A stretch of DNA of 12,920 bases. Source: Zygnema cylindricum. Lineage: Eukaryota > Streptophyta > Zygnematophyceae > Zygnematales > Zygnemataceae. Under the pieces are notes generated by a model. That model ran no database searches. It saw nothing but the letters and a program-made list of their open reading frames with translations, and was not told the origin of the DNA. The DNA is taken from contig JBBHKE010002721.1 in NCBI GenBank assembly GCA_037447655.1, forward strand, positions 1 to 12,920. The letters run 5' to 3'. Shown here piece by piece: positions 1 through 9,350 of this stretch. The translations under genes were made by a program, and so were the position numbers. Numbering within the stretch: the first letter of the stretch is position 1; every line of letters begins with the position of its first letter.

Positions 1-487
1 GAAAATAATGATTTCCACCACTTGTTCCAAATAAGAAGCCAAAACTCGAAGGTACCAAACCAAAAAAACCAATAACATAAAAAAACAAAAGTAGAGAAAA
101 AAGTAAAAGAGAGGGAAAATTGAGATTTACAATATTTATAACAAATGAAACTAAATAGGCACAGATTGCAATAGTGAAAAAAAAAGTGAAAAAAAAATAA
201 CTTATTCACATTGGAATTGGACGATGAAAGAACTTATAATACAAAAAACAATAAAAATTGTCACCTCGATAACCTTCATCATTCTAGCCTATCAAAAAGG
301 AAACGACATCAGAAAAAAAAAAAAAATAATAAAAGGCATTTCCCGATTTTTTAAAACTGACCAACTAAATGGAAAAAAGGAAAAAAAATGAATTCGGCGA
401 GGATGCCAAATTATAAAGTAAAAAAAAACAAAAATCGATTTAACTTAAAAACAACATAACTAAAGAAAATCCATAAAACTTCGAGGG
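1..487. other. A-rich non-coding sequence
   Basis: This stretch is A-rich on the + strand with many runs of five or more A. No open frame of useful length has a recognisable motif. There is no tandem structure beyond homopolymers. I see no gene or element here. Confidence 0.7.
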
Positions 488-514
488 ATGAAAAACAAAT
501 TTTCCCTTACAAAA

Positions 515-830
515 AAAAATCGTCTTCCACTAAATCCTTTTCTTTTTACTTTCTCTCTTTCTCTTCTCTCCATCCTCACTCTCTCTTTCACTCTCTCCCC
601 GTCCCACTCACCTCCTTCCCACCCTTCCTTCAACCTCCCCCCTCCTTTTTTTCTCCCTCTCTCACTTTCTCTCTCCCTCTCTCTCTCTCCCCCTCTCTCC
701 CTTCCCTTGTCTCCCACCCTCCTTACATCCCTTCCCTCTCCACCTCCCTTAACCTTTCTATCTCTTTTTTTTTTCTCTCTCATTCCTTTTATTTTCCTTT
801 TTTTTCCTTCTCCTTCTTCCAACCAAGAGA
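515..830. repeat. Polypyrimidine (CT-rich) low-complexity tract
   Basis: The + strand is almost pure C and T for about 300 bases, with (CT)n runs around 659-700 and T runs near 765-810. Open frames cross it on both strands (488-835 plus, 460-912 minus), but they translate to Ser/Leu/Pro/Phe-rich or Arg/Glu/Gly/Lys-rich low-complexity strings, as expected from CT or GA repeats. I do not call a gene. It is followed about 110 bases later by a purine-rich region, so the two could pair with each other. Confidence 0.85.
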
Positions 831-999
831 GGTAAAGAGGGAGAGAAGGCCATAAAATAAGAACTTCAACTTTTTCTTCCTTCCCCATCCTCGTAGTCTT
901 CCATCTTCGCAATCTCCCAGTCGATTGTGGCTTCTTACTAGTCCTCTTAGAGGGGTAGAAAGAGGGAGAGGGAGAGGGTGAGAGGGAAAGTGAGAGCTA

Positions 1000-1047
1000 T
1001 CTCTTTTAATCCTCACCAAATAGTCTCTTTTAATCCTCATCAAATAG
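1000..1047. repeat. 24-bp tandem duplication (2 copies)
   Basis: Two adjacent 24-bp units, 1000-1023 and 1024-1047, are identical except for one C/T difference (core TCTCTTTTAATCCTCA). It is a simple local duplication in non-coding sequence at the edge of the purine-rich tract. Confidence 0.9.
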
Positions 1048-1054
1048 AGTCGAG

Positions 1055-1161
1055 GAGAGACAAAGTGTAGGGAGAGAGAGCGGATGAACTAGAAAAAAAA
1101 AGGTAAATAGAGAGATATGAACAAAAAAATAGAGAGAGAGAAAAGAACAAATTAACACAGA
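1055..1161. repeat. Polypurine (GA-rich) tract
   Basis: The + strand is dominated by A and G with GAGAGA runs. It leads directly into the tandem ~240-bp duplication. Minus-strand frames here are Ser/Leu/Phe-rich low complexity and are not genes. Confidence 0.75.
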
Positions 1162-1400
1162 GAGAGAGGGAGAGCGAGAGGGAGAGGAAGAAGAAGGGTG
1201 AAAAAGGGAAACAAGAATAATGATATAGATAACGATACATACCTTTGTCACGAGAATGAGGGAGGGAAAGAGGTCGTCAGAGAAGCAGGGGAAAGCATCG
1301 ACGAGTGTGAAATATAATGAAAGGATGAAAAGGTCGAGGGAGAGGAAAAGGATAAGGGATATGGAAGTGAACAAGAGGTTATTAAGGGGAAGGGCCACGA
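1162..1400. repeat. Copy 1 of a ~240-bp purine-rich tandem duplication
   Basis: Copy 1 is 1162-1400 and copy 2 is 1401-1640. Shared landmarks in the same order are GAGAGAGGGAGAGC, a GGGTGAAAAAGGGAA block, TAACGATACATAC, GACGAGTGTGAAATATAAT, GGTCGAGGGAGAGGAAAA and a closing CACGA. The register stays at 239-240 bases throughout, so this is one duplication of the whole unit rather than chance similarity between GA-rich sequences. No protein is recognisable in either copy. Confidence 0.9.
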
Positions 1401-1640
1401 GAGAGAGGGAGAGCAAGAGGGAGAAGAAGAAAAAGGGTGAAAAAGGGAAGCAAAATAATGAAATAAATAACGATACATACTTTTGTTATAGGGAAAAAGA
1501 GAGGGAGAGAGGTTGTCAAAGAAGGAGGGGAAAGCATTGACGAGTGTGAAATATAATTAAAAGATGGAAGGGTCGAGGGAGAGGAAAAAGATGAGAAAGA
1601 TGGAAGTGAAAATGAGACTATTAAAGGGGAGGGAGCACGA
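1401..1640. repeat. Copy 2 of the ~240-bp purine-rich tandem duplication
   Basis: This copy lies directly after copy 1, with the junction inside a GAGAGA run. Point differences are scattered along its length together with small indels, so the duplication is not recent. A plus-strand open frame (1256-1540) spans the junction, but it is Lys/Arg/Glu-rich low complexity and I reject it as a gene. Confidence 0.9.
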
Positions 1641-2140
1641 TAAGGACAGGTGACTCAGTAAATCCAGTGACAAAAAAAAAATAGAAGTTCAAACAATTAG
1701 CAAATACATAAAGGAGAAAATGAAAAAAAAAAAAATTCAAAAAAAAAAAAAAAAAAATTTGAAAAAAATAACTTACGGATAACGACTTTGTAGTTTTGCT
1801 AAAGATGTTGTTCGTATCTTCTTCGTCTTCCTCTCCCTCTTTCCTTGTTAGGTCCCCTATCTCCTCCTCGTCGTCAATTTTCTTCTCGTTAACTTCCTAT
1901 TTAAAGACTTAACGCCACGTAAAATACTTTAGGGCTCGAGTCGCCTCCTCTCTCTTCTTCCCTCTCTCTTTTGATTCTTTTTTCATTTTGTCATTTAATA
2001 GGGTTAAAGTTGAAGTGAAAGGGATAAGAGAACAGACAACGGGATAAAAACAAAGAGAATGAGAGGAAGAGGGAGAGTGAGTTCATATGTTGAACCCTTT
2101 GTCAACTAATTTCTCAAAAAACAAAACAGCAAAAGATTTC
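1641..2140. other. Mixed simple sequence, no gene
   Basis: This holds A homopolymers (the longest, 19 A, at 1739-1757), CT-rich patches near 1815-1875 and 1945-1990, and a GA-rich patch near 2050-2080. No open frame with recognisable content is present and I see no gene. Confidence 0.65.
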
Positions 2141-2240
2141 AAGAGCTACAACACTAATTAATAAGTTGTTATACTAATTATAGAGTTATAACCCTAATTT
2201 TGAAGTTATAACCCTAATTTTGGAGCTCTCACTCTAATTA
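2141..2240. repeat. 20-bp tandem repeat, five units
   Basis: Five consecutive 20-base units start at 2141, 2161, 2181, 2201 and 2221, all in perfect register. The consensus is close to TRGAGTTATAACCCTAATTT. The third and fourth units differ at a single base, while the outer units are more diverged. A sixth, very degenerate unit may follow at 2241. The internal AACCCTAA resembles the plant telomere heptamer, but the period is 20, so this is not a telomeric array. Confidence 0.88.
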
Positions 2241-2367
2241 AACAGATGCCACACGAACCTCATTAAAAAAAATAACCAAATATTTGTGAACTCCCTCCAT
2301 CAATTAAACATATGTTATACTTACTTCATTAAATAGAATAACCAAATATTTGTGAACCTCCTTCATC
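2237..2367. repeat. 65-bp tandem duplication (2 copies)
   Basis: Unit 1 is 2237-2301 and unit 2 is 2302-2367. Both begin AATTAAACA, both contain ATAACCAAATATTTGTGAAC, and both end in a CTYCATC motif. The left part is more diverged than the right. The first unit overlaps the last of the 20-bp repeats by a few bases, so the two repeat systems abut. Confidence 0.88.
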
Positions 2368-2985
2368 TTATTTTCTTCTTCAAATTTCGTTTCCTCTCTT
2401 TATCCCTTTACTCCTCAATTACCATCTCTCTCTACTTAATTATGTCTTCCCATCTCGCCACCTCTTTCTCCTCATTTACCTCCTACACTCTCTCTTCCTT
2501 TGAAAAAACCTCCACTCTTTTTTCTTTTGGAAGGTGATTCACTCTCTTGTCTGCATGAAGGACTTTCACTGTTTTTTCCTCTAAACCCTCATTCTATCCA
2601 AAGAAAGACCTTTTTTTTTTTTTTTGTACCTTCCATTATTTCTGAAGGAAAAAATAGAGTGTTCCTTTCACTCTCTTTTTCTTTCTCTGAAAAACAAAAA
2701 GAAAAACAAAAAGATAAAGTAACACAAAATGGAAAAGTGTGGGAGTAAAAAAGGATTAGAAGAGAAATAGAGGCTAAGAGGGAGGAAAGACCTCCACTCT
2801 TTTTTCTTCTCGACTCTCTATTTTTTCCAAAGAAAGACCTCCACTCTTTTTTTTTTTTAACCCTCAATTATGTTTAAAGTAACAAAGAGAGTGTTCATTC
2901 CAATTTTTTCCTTTTCCTTTGTAAAAAAGAAAAAAAAAAGGAAAGTGAATGTGTCCACCATATCAACGTGGATTCCATAGACAAG
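2368..2985. repeat. CT-rich and A-rich simple sequence with a dispersed duplication
   Basis: The motif ACCTCCACTCTTTTTT occurs at 2508, 2790 and 2837, and CCAAAGAAAGACCT occurs at 2598 and 2827. Around the latter pair, about 2590-2670 and 2820-2905 share the same order of elements: CCAAAGAAAGACCT, a poly-T run, an ATTAT-containing segment, then AGAGTGTTC. They look like diverged copies about 230 bases apart. Open frames here (2352-2537, 2500-2748, 2589-2867) are low-complexity Phe/Ser/Lys-rich strings and are not called. Confidence 0.65.
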
Positions 2986-3091
2986 GATGAAGAATGTCAG
3001 ATCCATTTTAAGATTATGTAAAGAAAAAATTAAAGATTAACGAAGAATGTCAAATCCATTTCAAGATTATGTAAAGAAAAAATTAAAGATT
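2986..3091. repeat. 53-bp tandem duplication (2 copies)
   Basis: Unit 1 is 2986-3038 and unit 2 is 3039-3091, each of the form GAAGAATGTCARATCCATTT followed by AAGATTATGTAAAG, A-rich sequence and AAAGATT. Only a few substitutions separate the copies, making this one of the better-preserved duplications in the window. Confidence 0.95.
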
Positions 3092-3811
3092 GATGAGAAT
3101 TTCTTGACTGAATGTGAAGTGAAGTGAATTGATCAATAATGAATATGAACGTGATGGACATATTTAAGGTTTCATTTATAGAAAACAAAAGGGGAATTGA
3201 ACCATAAATTTTTATTTATTTTTATTAAATTCTTTTTAAATTTTATTCTCATTTTTAATAAATTATATTTATTTAAAATTCCAAGTTTTTATCTCTCTTC
3301 TTTCTCTTAAATATATTTAAATTAATGAAAATAAATTAAATTCCACATAACTTTTTTTTCGCACGTTTTTACATTTTTTGTTTAAATTTAAGTAACTTTT
3401 ATAGATTATTCTCTTAATAACATTTTTCTTTCGATGAAAAATGTATATAATTACTTTTTATTTTATTTTTATTTTTTCTCTATTATAAATAATAATGGTT
3501 TATTTTTTTTTTATAGTTTTGCATATAATATATTTAATCTATTATTTTTTTACGTTTTAGCTTTTTGTACGTTATTTATATAGTTTTTATAAAATGCTTT
3601 TATGAATAAAATTTTATAATATTTTTATTTTTTATATTTTATATTTTTTTTTATATATAATAATAATAAATAAGAAATAATGTTTTTATTTTGTAAACAT
3701 AAAAAACAATTATTAAGACCTGGTTAATAGTTTCGGTGAAAAAAATTTGATTGTACTCGAATAAACACTCTCAGTGTATTTTTTGATTTCGATATAGAGA
3801 AGATTTTGTAT
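3092..3811. other. AT-rich non-coding sequence, T-biased
   Basis: After a short mixed segment (3092-3190) the sequence is long T runs and A/T mixtures. No open frame of note and no recognisable element is present. Confidence 0.65.
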
Positions 3812-3857
3812 ATCATTAAAAGATATGGTTATGCATCACTAAAAGATATGGTGACAC
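3812..3857. repeat. 23-bp tandem duplication (2 copies)
   Basis: Unit 1 is 3812-3834 and unit 2 is 3835-3857. The core is ATCAYTAAAAGATATGGT, followed by a variable 5-base tail. It is non-coding. Confidence 0.85.
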
Positions 3858-4680
3858 AAAAACATAGTTAAATTATCACGAAGCCGTTTTTGCAATAACA
3901 AAAATTGTTTATGATCATGATCATCGTCGTCATAAAATGTCATTGTCGAGTGAAAACTAAATTAATTTTAAAAAACATAAAAAAAATGTAATTTGTTCAG
4001 TTTAGTGTTTTTTTTTTATTATTATTATTTTGTTTAAGTACAGGATATTGATTTTTTGTAAAAAATTCAGGTTTAATATGCTAATTTGTTTTTACGGTTT
4101 TTACCTTTTCATATTTGTTTTTGCCTTTCTAACATTTTGTGTCTTTTCTTATTAAAAAATTGTGTTTTTTTTTTATTAAAAAAGTTTTTCATTTTTTTTT
4201 TGTTTTTTTTTTTTCTTTTTATTCTCCCTCAAAATTCCAAATTGTACTAAAATTGGCAATTTTAATTTTTCTTTGGTTTTTTTTTCTTCTCTCTCTTTAT
4301 CGTCTTTTGGTTTCAAAACAAATAGTCCAATTTTTTTATTATTTTTTACCATCAAGAAGAAAAAGATTTAAAAAAATAATAATAATAATAATCATAATGA
4401 TGTGAATGATGTTAATTTATATAAAAGAATAATGTTATCAAATAAATTTTATTAATATTAACATTAATTTTTAATTTTATTTTTTTTATCTTTTAAAATT
4501 TAAAAAACGATTTTTATTTTTATTTTTTTTTACTTAAATATTTTAAAATGTTTAAAATAAAAATATCATAAAAGTTATTCTTAAAAACATCTATACGAAA
4601 AAAAAAAAAATTATTTATTTCTAAAATAATGACACTTTTTTAATTTAATTTTCCTTTTTTATTAGTTTTTTTTCTTTATT
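3858..4680. other. T-rich low-complexity sequence
   Basis: Long T homopolymers dominate, with an (AAT)n microsatellite near 4375-4393. A perfect 14-base palindrome, ATGATCATGATCAT, sits at 3911-3924. An open frame at 4139-4405 is Phe/Leu/Ile/Lys from T-runs and is not a gene. Confidence 0.65.
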
Positions 4681-5235
4681 TATTTTATTAATACTTTTTT
4701 TATTTATTTATTATATATATATACATATATAATTATTTTTTTCAATTTTCATTGGATGTTTTATCTTTATTTGGAATTGAAGAGGTATCTTACATCTAAA
4801 ATTTTGATCGCTAGAATTATTTTGCCTAACAACAGTTTGCCATACAAATAGCACTTTTTTTTTAACGGTAAAAATTTCAAAAATTAACATTATAAATTTA
4901 AAAATGAAAAAAAAAATATTAAATTAGTGAACAAAAAAAATAATAATATATAAAAAAATAATAAAAAATTAATCAAAAAAATGTAAAAATATTAAATTGG
5001 TTTTAAAAAAGTAGTAAGTAACAAATATAAAAAGAATTAATAAAAAAAAACGACAACAAACATTAAAAAAAAAAAACTAATTAACATATAATTAAATAAA
5101 TGAAAAAAAAAACAAATAATTAAATATATAAAAAAAGAAGACAGAAGAGAAAGAAAAAAAAATAATAAATTAATATGTATATATATAATTTTATACTTAA
5201 ATAAAATAAAAAAAAAAACCTAAAAAAAAAAATAA
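4681..5235. repeat. Copy 1 of a diverged AT-rich direct repeat
   Basis: This segment and 6281-7025 share, in the same order and orientation: TATTTTATTAATA at the left end, an ATATAC-type microsatellite, a GGAATTGAAGAG-like block, the identical 19-mer TACATCTAAAATTTTGATC (4791-4809), TTTGCCATACAAAT, an AACATTATAAA block, GTGAACAAAAAAAA, and GTATATATATAATTTTATA (5176-5194). The left half is T-rich and the right half A-rich, with the switch near 4855. It has no coding potential. It may be a copy of an unknown non-autonomous element, but no defined ends or target-site duplication are visible. Confidence 0.7.
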
Positions 5236-5452
5236 TAAAAAAATTATTGAAATTAAAAAAAAGAAAGGAAGAAAAAAAAAAACGTGAGAGATGCAGAAAA
5301 ATGACGACATCATTTTTTTTTTTAATGTGTTAAAATACGTTTTCTTTTTTAACTATAGAAGAACAAAAAAATAAAAAACTTAAAGTTCAAAAATCCACTA
5401 TTGTTTATAAAACGCCTCAGAGCATGAAATCATTGTTTATATATTTACAGTG
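5236..5452. other. A-rich non-coding sequence between repeat copies
   Basis: A-rich homopolymer sequence passes into mixed AT sequence near 5290. No gene or element is recognised. Confidence 0.55.
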
Positions 5453-5494
5453 TAATTAACCAAAAACATTCGCTAATTAACCAAAAACATTCGC
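5453..5494. repeat. Perfect 21-bp tandem duplication
   Basis: Two identical adjacent copies, 5453-5473 and 5474-5494, begin TAATTAACCAAAAACATTCG. The absence of any mismatch marks it as younger than most other duplications here, or simply as too short to have been hit. Confidence 0.95.
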
Positions 5495-5580
5495 TGAGCA
5501 AATTTATCCGACACGACATCAAATATTTGTTAGTATTAAAATATATTTAATATTCATTGAAATCGCCAATCACCATTTAC

Positions 5581-5673
5581 AAATTTTCAACCGTTTAAAG
5601 ATTTTCAACAAGGGTTTTGATACACTGTATATAAATTTTTAACCGCTTAAAGATTTTCAATAAGGGTTTTAAT
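5581..5673. repeat. 52-bp tandem duplication (second copy partial)
   Basis: Unit 1 starts at 5581 and unit 2 at 5633. Shared blocks are AAATTTT, AACCG, TTAAAGATTTTCAA and AAGGGTTTT in the same spacing. The second copy loses similarity after about 5673. Confidence 0.85.
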
Positions 5674-6120
5674 GCTCGTCCACTTGTTGAAAATAGTATA
5701 CATTTTACATGATTAACGATGTTCATCCTATTGTCTTTAATGCATTAAACTTCACTATTGAAAGTATTTTTTTCTTCAATCGCATACTGTGAAATGTTTT
5801 AACTTTTCATTGTAAGTCACCTACTTTAAAATTATCAAAAAAAATGATAATCATGAATCTTTTTACACATTTTACACACATCATTAGTTATTAATTTTCA
5901 ACTGTTTACATTGTGTTATTTGTTTTTTACATTCAGTTACTAGCTCAAGAAAAAAAAAATCATTTTATTTTTCCATTTTTCTCTATCTTTTTTTCTCTCT
6001 TCAAGAAAAATCACTAAAAATAACCAATAAATACGTACAATATGTATATCAAAAGGTTGTCACTTCTTATACTTATTTTTTCATTTTTTATAGTTTTTTT
6101 ATATTAGATTTTAGAAGTCT
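5674..6120. other. AT-rich unique sequence, no gene
   Basis: There are short T and A runs but no repeat structure or open frame that I can support. The stretch is less skewed than its flanks. Confidence 0.55.
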
Positions 6121-6252
6121 TATATATATATATACATATTTAGTATTATACATATTATTATATTATATAAATAATATATAATATAACATATAAAATAAAC
6201 ATATAATATAATCTAATATATTTATAATATATATATTATAATAAATATTATG

Positions 6253-6284
<32 letters not shown>

Positions 6285-6335
6285 TTATTAATATTATTAT
6301 TATATACACATATACATGTATATATATAATATAAA
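6121..6335. repeat. AT/TA microsatellite cluster
   Basis: Long alternating A/T sequence with ATAT, TATAATA and ATTATT motifs. The longest pure run is (AT)14 at 6253-6280. It lies at the left end of repeat copy 2 and overlaps the AT microsatellite that copy 1 carries at the matching place, so the expansion probably happened within the repeat. Alternating AT of this length can extrude as a cruciform. Confidence 0.85.
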
Positions 6336-7025
6336 TATTATTTTATTTTTTAAATTCATTGAATGTTACGTTTTGTTTAGAATTGAAAAGTCTCATACAT
6401 CTAAAATTTTGATCTCTGATTTATTTGTCTTAGCAGTTTTGCATACAAATTGTTTTAGAAAGTTAAGTGATTATGTGGGTTATAGTGCTTTAAGAGTGTT
6501 CTAGATTTTGTGAATGTAACGTTAAACAAAATAAAAAGATAGCTGTCTAGTCTTTTCTATTTTAAATCTACACATTATTATAAAATTTCAAATGAAAAAA
6601 ATCAACATTATAAAAAATAGTAAATAATAATAAATTAATGAACAAAAAAAATTTATAGTTTAAAATAAAAAAATTAATTAAAAATCGATGGTCAAAATAA
6701 CTAAAAACTAATAAATTAATAAATTTTAAAATAATAAATAATTAGAAAATAATATAAAAAGAAATTAAATGAAAAAAAATTATTAAAAAAAAATAAAATC
6801 TAATTAATACATCTTCAAAAATCAAACAAAATAAGTTCAAATAAAATTAATGTCAAATTGTCGGTTTCATAAATTAATTGAGAAATCATCCGCATAACAT
6901 AAGTTTAAAATAAATAATTTAATTAATGGATTAAAATATATTAAAATTAATGAATTAAATGTATATATATAATTTTATAAAATAAATAATTTTTATATAA
7001 AAAAACTACAAAAAAAAAACTAAAA
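6281..7025. repeat. Copy 2 of the diverged AT-rich direct repeat
   Basis: This matches 4681-5235 block by block: TATTTTATTAATA at 6281, TACATCTAAAATTTTGATC at 6396-6414, TTTTGCATACAAAT near 6437, an AACATTATAAA block near 6604, ATGAACAAAAAAAA near 6638 and GTATATATATAATTTTATA at 6961-6979. The offset is 1600 at the left end, 1605 in the core and 1785 at the right, so this copy is about 180 bases longer in its A-rich half. An open frame at 6316-6504 is a by-product of the core and has no recognisable domain. Confidence 0.7.
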
Positions 7026-8239
7026 TGACAAAATTCAAACAAAACCACAAGAAATTAAAAAGGACAATGGGACAAAATTTAAATAGAAAAACTTAAAAAA
7101 AATAAAAAAAAACAAAATTTTGAATAATACATTTTTTCTCAAATAAAATGTAAAAAAAAAATAAGCTATTCTCAACAATAAGTTATGCATCCTCACGAGA
7201 AAAAAAAAAAAAAATCAATAAAGTGAAGCTTTAAAAACAATGATTTCTTATATCCATTGAAACAAAACAAATATCATCTCACGTCTGATAAATTTATGCA
7301 TCTTATCAAAAAAAATGAAATGAATAAAATCGTAAACACTTACAAACAATATCTTTTAGTTATATCCACTGATTTAAGTATTAGTTTTAAATGTTTCACT
7401 ACAAAACGTTATTATGCCTAAAAAAATTGAACCGTTAAAATTAAACACTTTTACAAAAAAAAAAAATTAACTGTTATAGTTAAACATTTTTAAGAATCAA
7501 ATGTTTTAAACTATATGATCGGCAATTCAAATAATTTTCAAAACATAAATGCTTAGTAATGGGTTGTTCGACTACCTAAAAATTTTTATTATAACAATAA
7601 TGGGTTGTATAGTTTTCTTAATGTTACATTTGTGGTCAGATTATTCGCTTACTAGACGGTTGCTTTTAAATGAGAACATTAAATTGCTCTAGCGGTAATC
7701 TTTCCATTTACCTAACAAAAAAAAATGCTCCATACATAGTCCCATAAACTTTCGATCAAAAAAAAAATCTTAGCAAATTCTTGGTGTTGTTAAGTAGCTT
7801 ATCCCAAAAAGCTTTCAACTTTTAAGATCTACATTAACCATCAATGAGCCACGTTGCAATAAATAATTTAGTGCAGTTAATTTTATTAAAAAATTAACAC
7901 ATAAAATTTAAAAACTCTAAAAACAATATATGGTATACTATATAAAGGAAAAAAAGGTTTTTTAATTGCAAACTTGAATTCAAAAACCCTTCAAATTAGC
8001 TTTTATAAAAAATTTATAAAAAAATATATTTTTACGTTTAAATGGTTTAGCGAATTTTTGTAATTTTAATGATATGCCATTTTTGTGATCAAAATCATTA
8101 AAACCCAAAAAAAAATTAAGGGATTTTCCTTTGTAAAATTATTCTTTAGCGTGTCGTTTTGTTCGATGATGTTTAATTATAGAATACAATTTCAGGTCAG
8201 GGGGTCTAGATTCCTCCAAAGGCTTTAAAATAAACAGCA
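7026..8239. other. AT-rich sequence, no gene recognised
   Basis: A-rich to about 7330, then more mixed sequence. A short motif, TAATGGGTTGT, occurs twice (near 7558 and 7600). I see no open frame with recognisable protein content, no RNA gene and no transposon end. Confidence 0.55.
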
Positions 8240-8370
8240 AAAACAAATTTAAGTTTTATTATATAAATATCACATCTCAATTATCCGTAGAACTGAAAAA
8301 AAAACAAAACAAATTTAAGGTTTTGTGTAAATAAATCATGACGAAATTGAGATGTATTTAGATATTTATT
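8240..8370. repeat. Imperfect inverted repeat with an overlapping direct repeat
   Basis: The left arm ends in ACATCTCAATT (8272-8282) and the right arm begins AATTGAGATGT (8345-8355), a perfect 11-base inverted pair. The pairing extends outward through AAATATC and TTTAAG-like blocks to roughly 8246 and 8380, with one 5-base indel, leaving a loop of 62 bases. The left arm is also repeated directly at 8306-8342, sharing AAAACAAATTTAAG. It could be a decayed foldback element, or chance plus local duplication in AT-rich DNA. Confidence 0.55.
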
Positions 8371-9249
8371 AAGTTTTAAGTTTAATGCAATTCCAAGTAA
8401 TATTAATCTGAGAGAAATAAAATAAACACTAAATAAGCAGAGAGAAGAAAAAAATAAAATAACGTTAAATAAATAAAATAAAAATTAAAAAATAAAAATA
8501 TATATATGAAATAAATAAATGTAATGAAAAAAATGAGAAAAAAATCAATGAGGTCCAAAAAAAATAAAAAAAAAAAGCGAGTGTATAAGGATAAAGTTTG
8601 GATTGAAAAAGCAGTTGAAAATAAAAGATAATAAAATAAAAAAGTTAAAAAAAATAAATACAAAAGTGAAATTTATAATTCATAAAATATAGACTTACAA
8701 AAAAATATTTTAAAATAAATAAATAGAATAAAAAATTAGGAGTAGATAGTTCTTGATTTACAAAATGAAAGATTTTTTTTAAGTTGTTCGTTTTTATTTT
8801 ATTTTTTTATTTTCTCTTGTCAAATTTCTCATCAAAACTCCCACTAAAAACGTTTTCTAATTTGTTTTTGAATAATAAAAATAATAATAATTAAAATAAT
8901 TATAAAAAAAAAAACAATATTTAATTTTTAAACAAAAATCTAATAAAATAACAAATAATAATTGAATAAAATAAATTTCTTTTCATCATTAAATATCTTG
9001 ATTTTATTTTTTAAATAAAATCATATCTTATAAAAAATATCAATTTAAAATAAATGTTAAAAATATCAGGATGAAAAAATCATCTAATTGAAAAATTTGT
9101 TTAAAATAAGCGATTATAAGCAGTTTAAAAATATTTTTGTAAATGTATATATTTTTTTAATTTTTAGTCCTCGATCATCAGTACGCATCTAATATAAAGA
9201 TCAACCAGTCGATTCTTATAACAGTATTTAATAAAAACATTTTTCGATG
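8371..9249. other. AT-rich low-complexity sequence
   Basis: About 8405-8720 is A-rich with AAATAAATAA-type motifs, 8765-8820 is T-rich, and 8870-9130 is mixed A/T. A minus-strand open frame at 8403-8663 is a Phe/Leu/Ile/Tyr string produced by the A-rich tract, so I reject it. No 3' LTR or polypurine tract belonging to the neighbouring Copia remnant could be identified here. Confidence 0.6.
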
Positions 9250-9309
9250 TTAATCAATCCACACAATTTTAATTATTCGTCCAGTCGATGAAATTGCAAC
9301 ATTCACAAT

Positions 9310-9345
9310 ACAACAACCATAGACGGAACAACAACCATGGACGCA
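9310..9345. repeat. 18-bp tandem duplication inside RNase H copy c
   Basis: Units 9310-9327 and 9328-9345 are ACAACAACCATRGACGSA with two differences. The duplication is in frame with the minus-strand RNase H remnant and adds six codons. Confidence 0.9.
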
Positions 9346-9350
9346 AATTT

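Noticed and set aside
460-912. 150-codon minus-strand open frame and a 115-codon plus-strand frame over the same CT-rich tract
   Set aside because: Both translate to low-complexity Arg/Glu/Lys/Gly or Ser/Leu/Pro strings forced by the CT/GA repeat. Having open frames on both strands of a simple repeat is expected by chance.
1030-1540. Several open frames on both strands across the GA-rich duplication
   Set aside because: Low-complexity composition, no domain, and the frames cross the duplication junction without conserving sequence between copies as a protein would.
2181-2220. Possible interstitial telomere repeat (AACCCTAA)
   Set aside because: The plant telomere unit is a 7-mer in tandem. 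Here CCCTAA recurs with a period of 20 and only twice.
3911-3924. Perfect 14-base palindrome ATGATCATGATCAT
   Set aside because: It is built from repeated ATGATC words, with no gene nearby to regulate. Chance occurrence in this kind of sequence is reasonable.
4139-4405. 88-codon plus-strand open frame resembling membrane segments
   Set aside because: The Phe/Leu/Ile content comes directly from poly-T runs. It ends in an (AAT)n microsatellite and has no motif.
8403-8663. 86-codon minus-strand open frame rich in Phe, Leu, Tyr and Ile
   Set aside because: It is a translation of A-rich simple sequence. The apparent hydrophobic segments are a composition effect.
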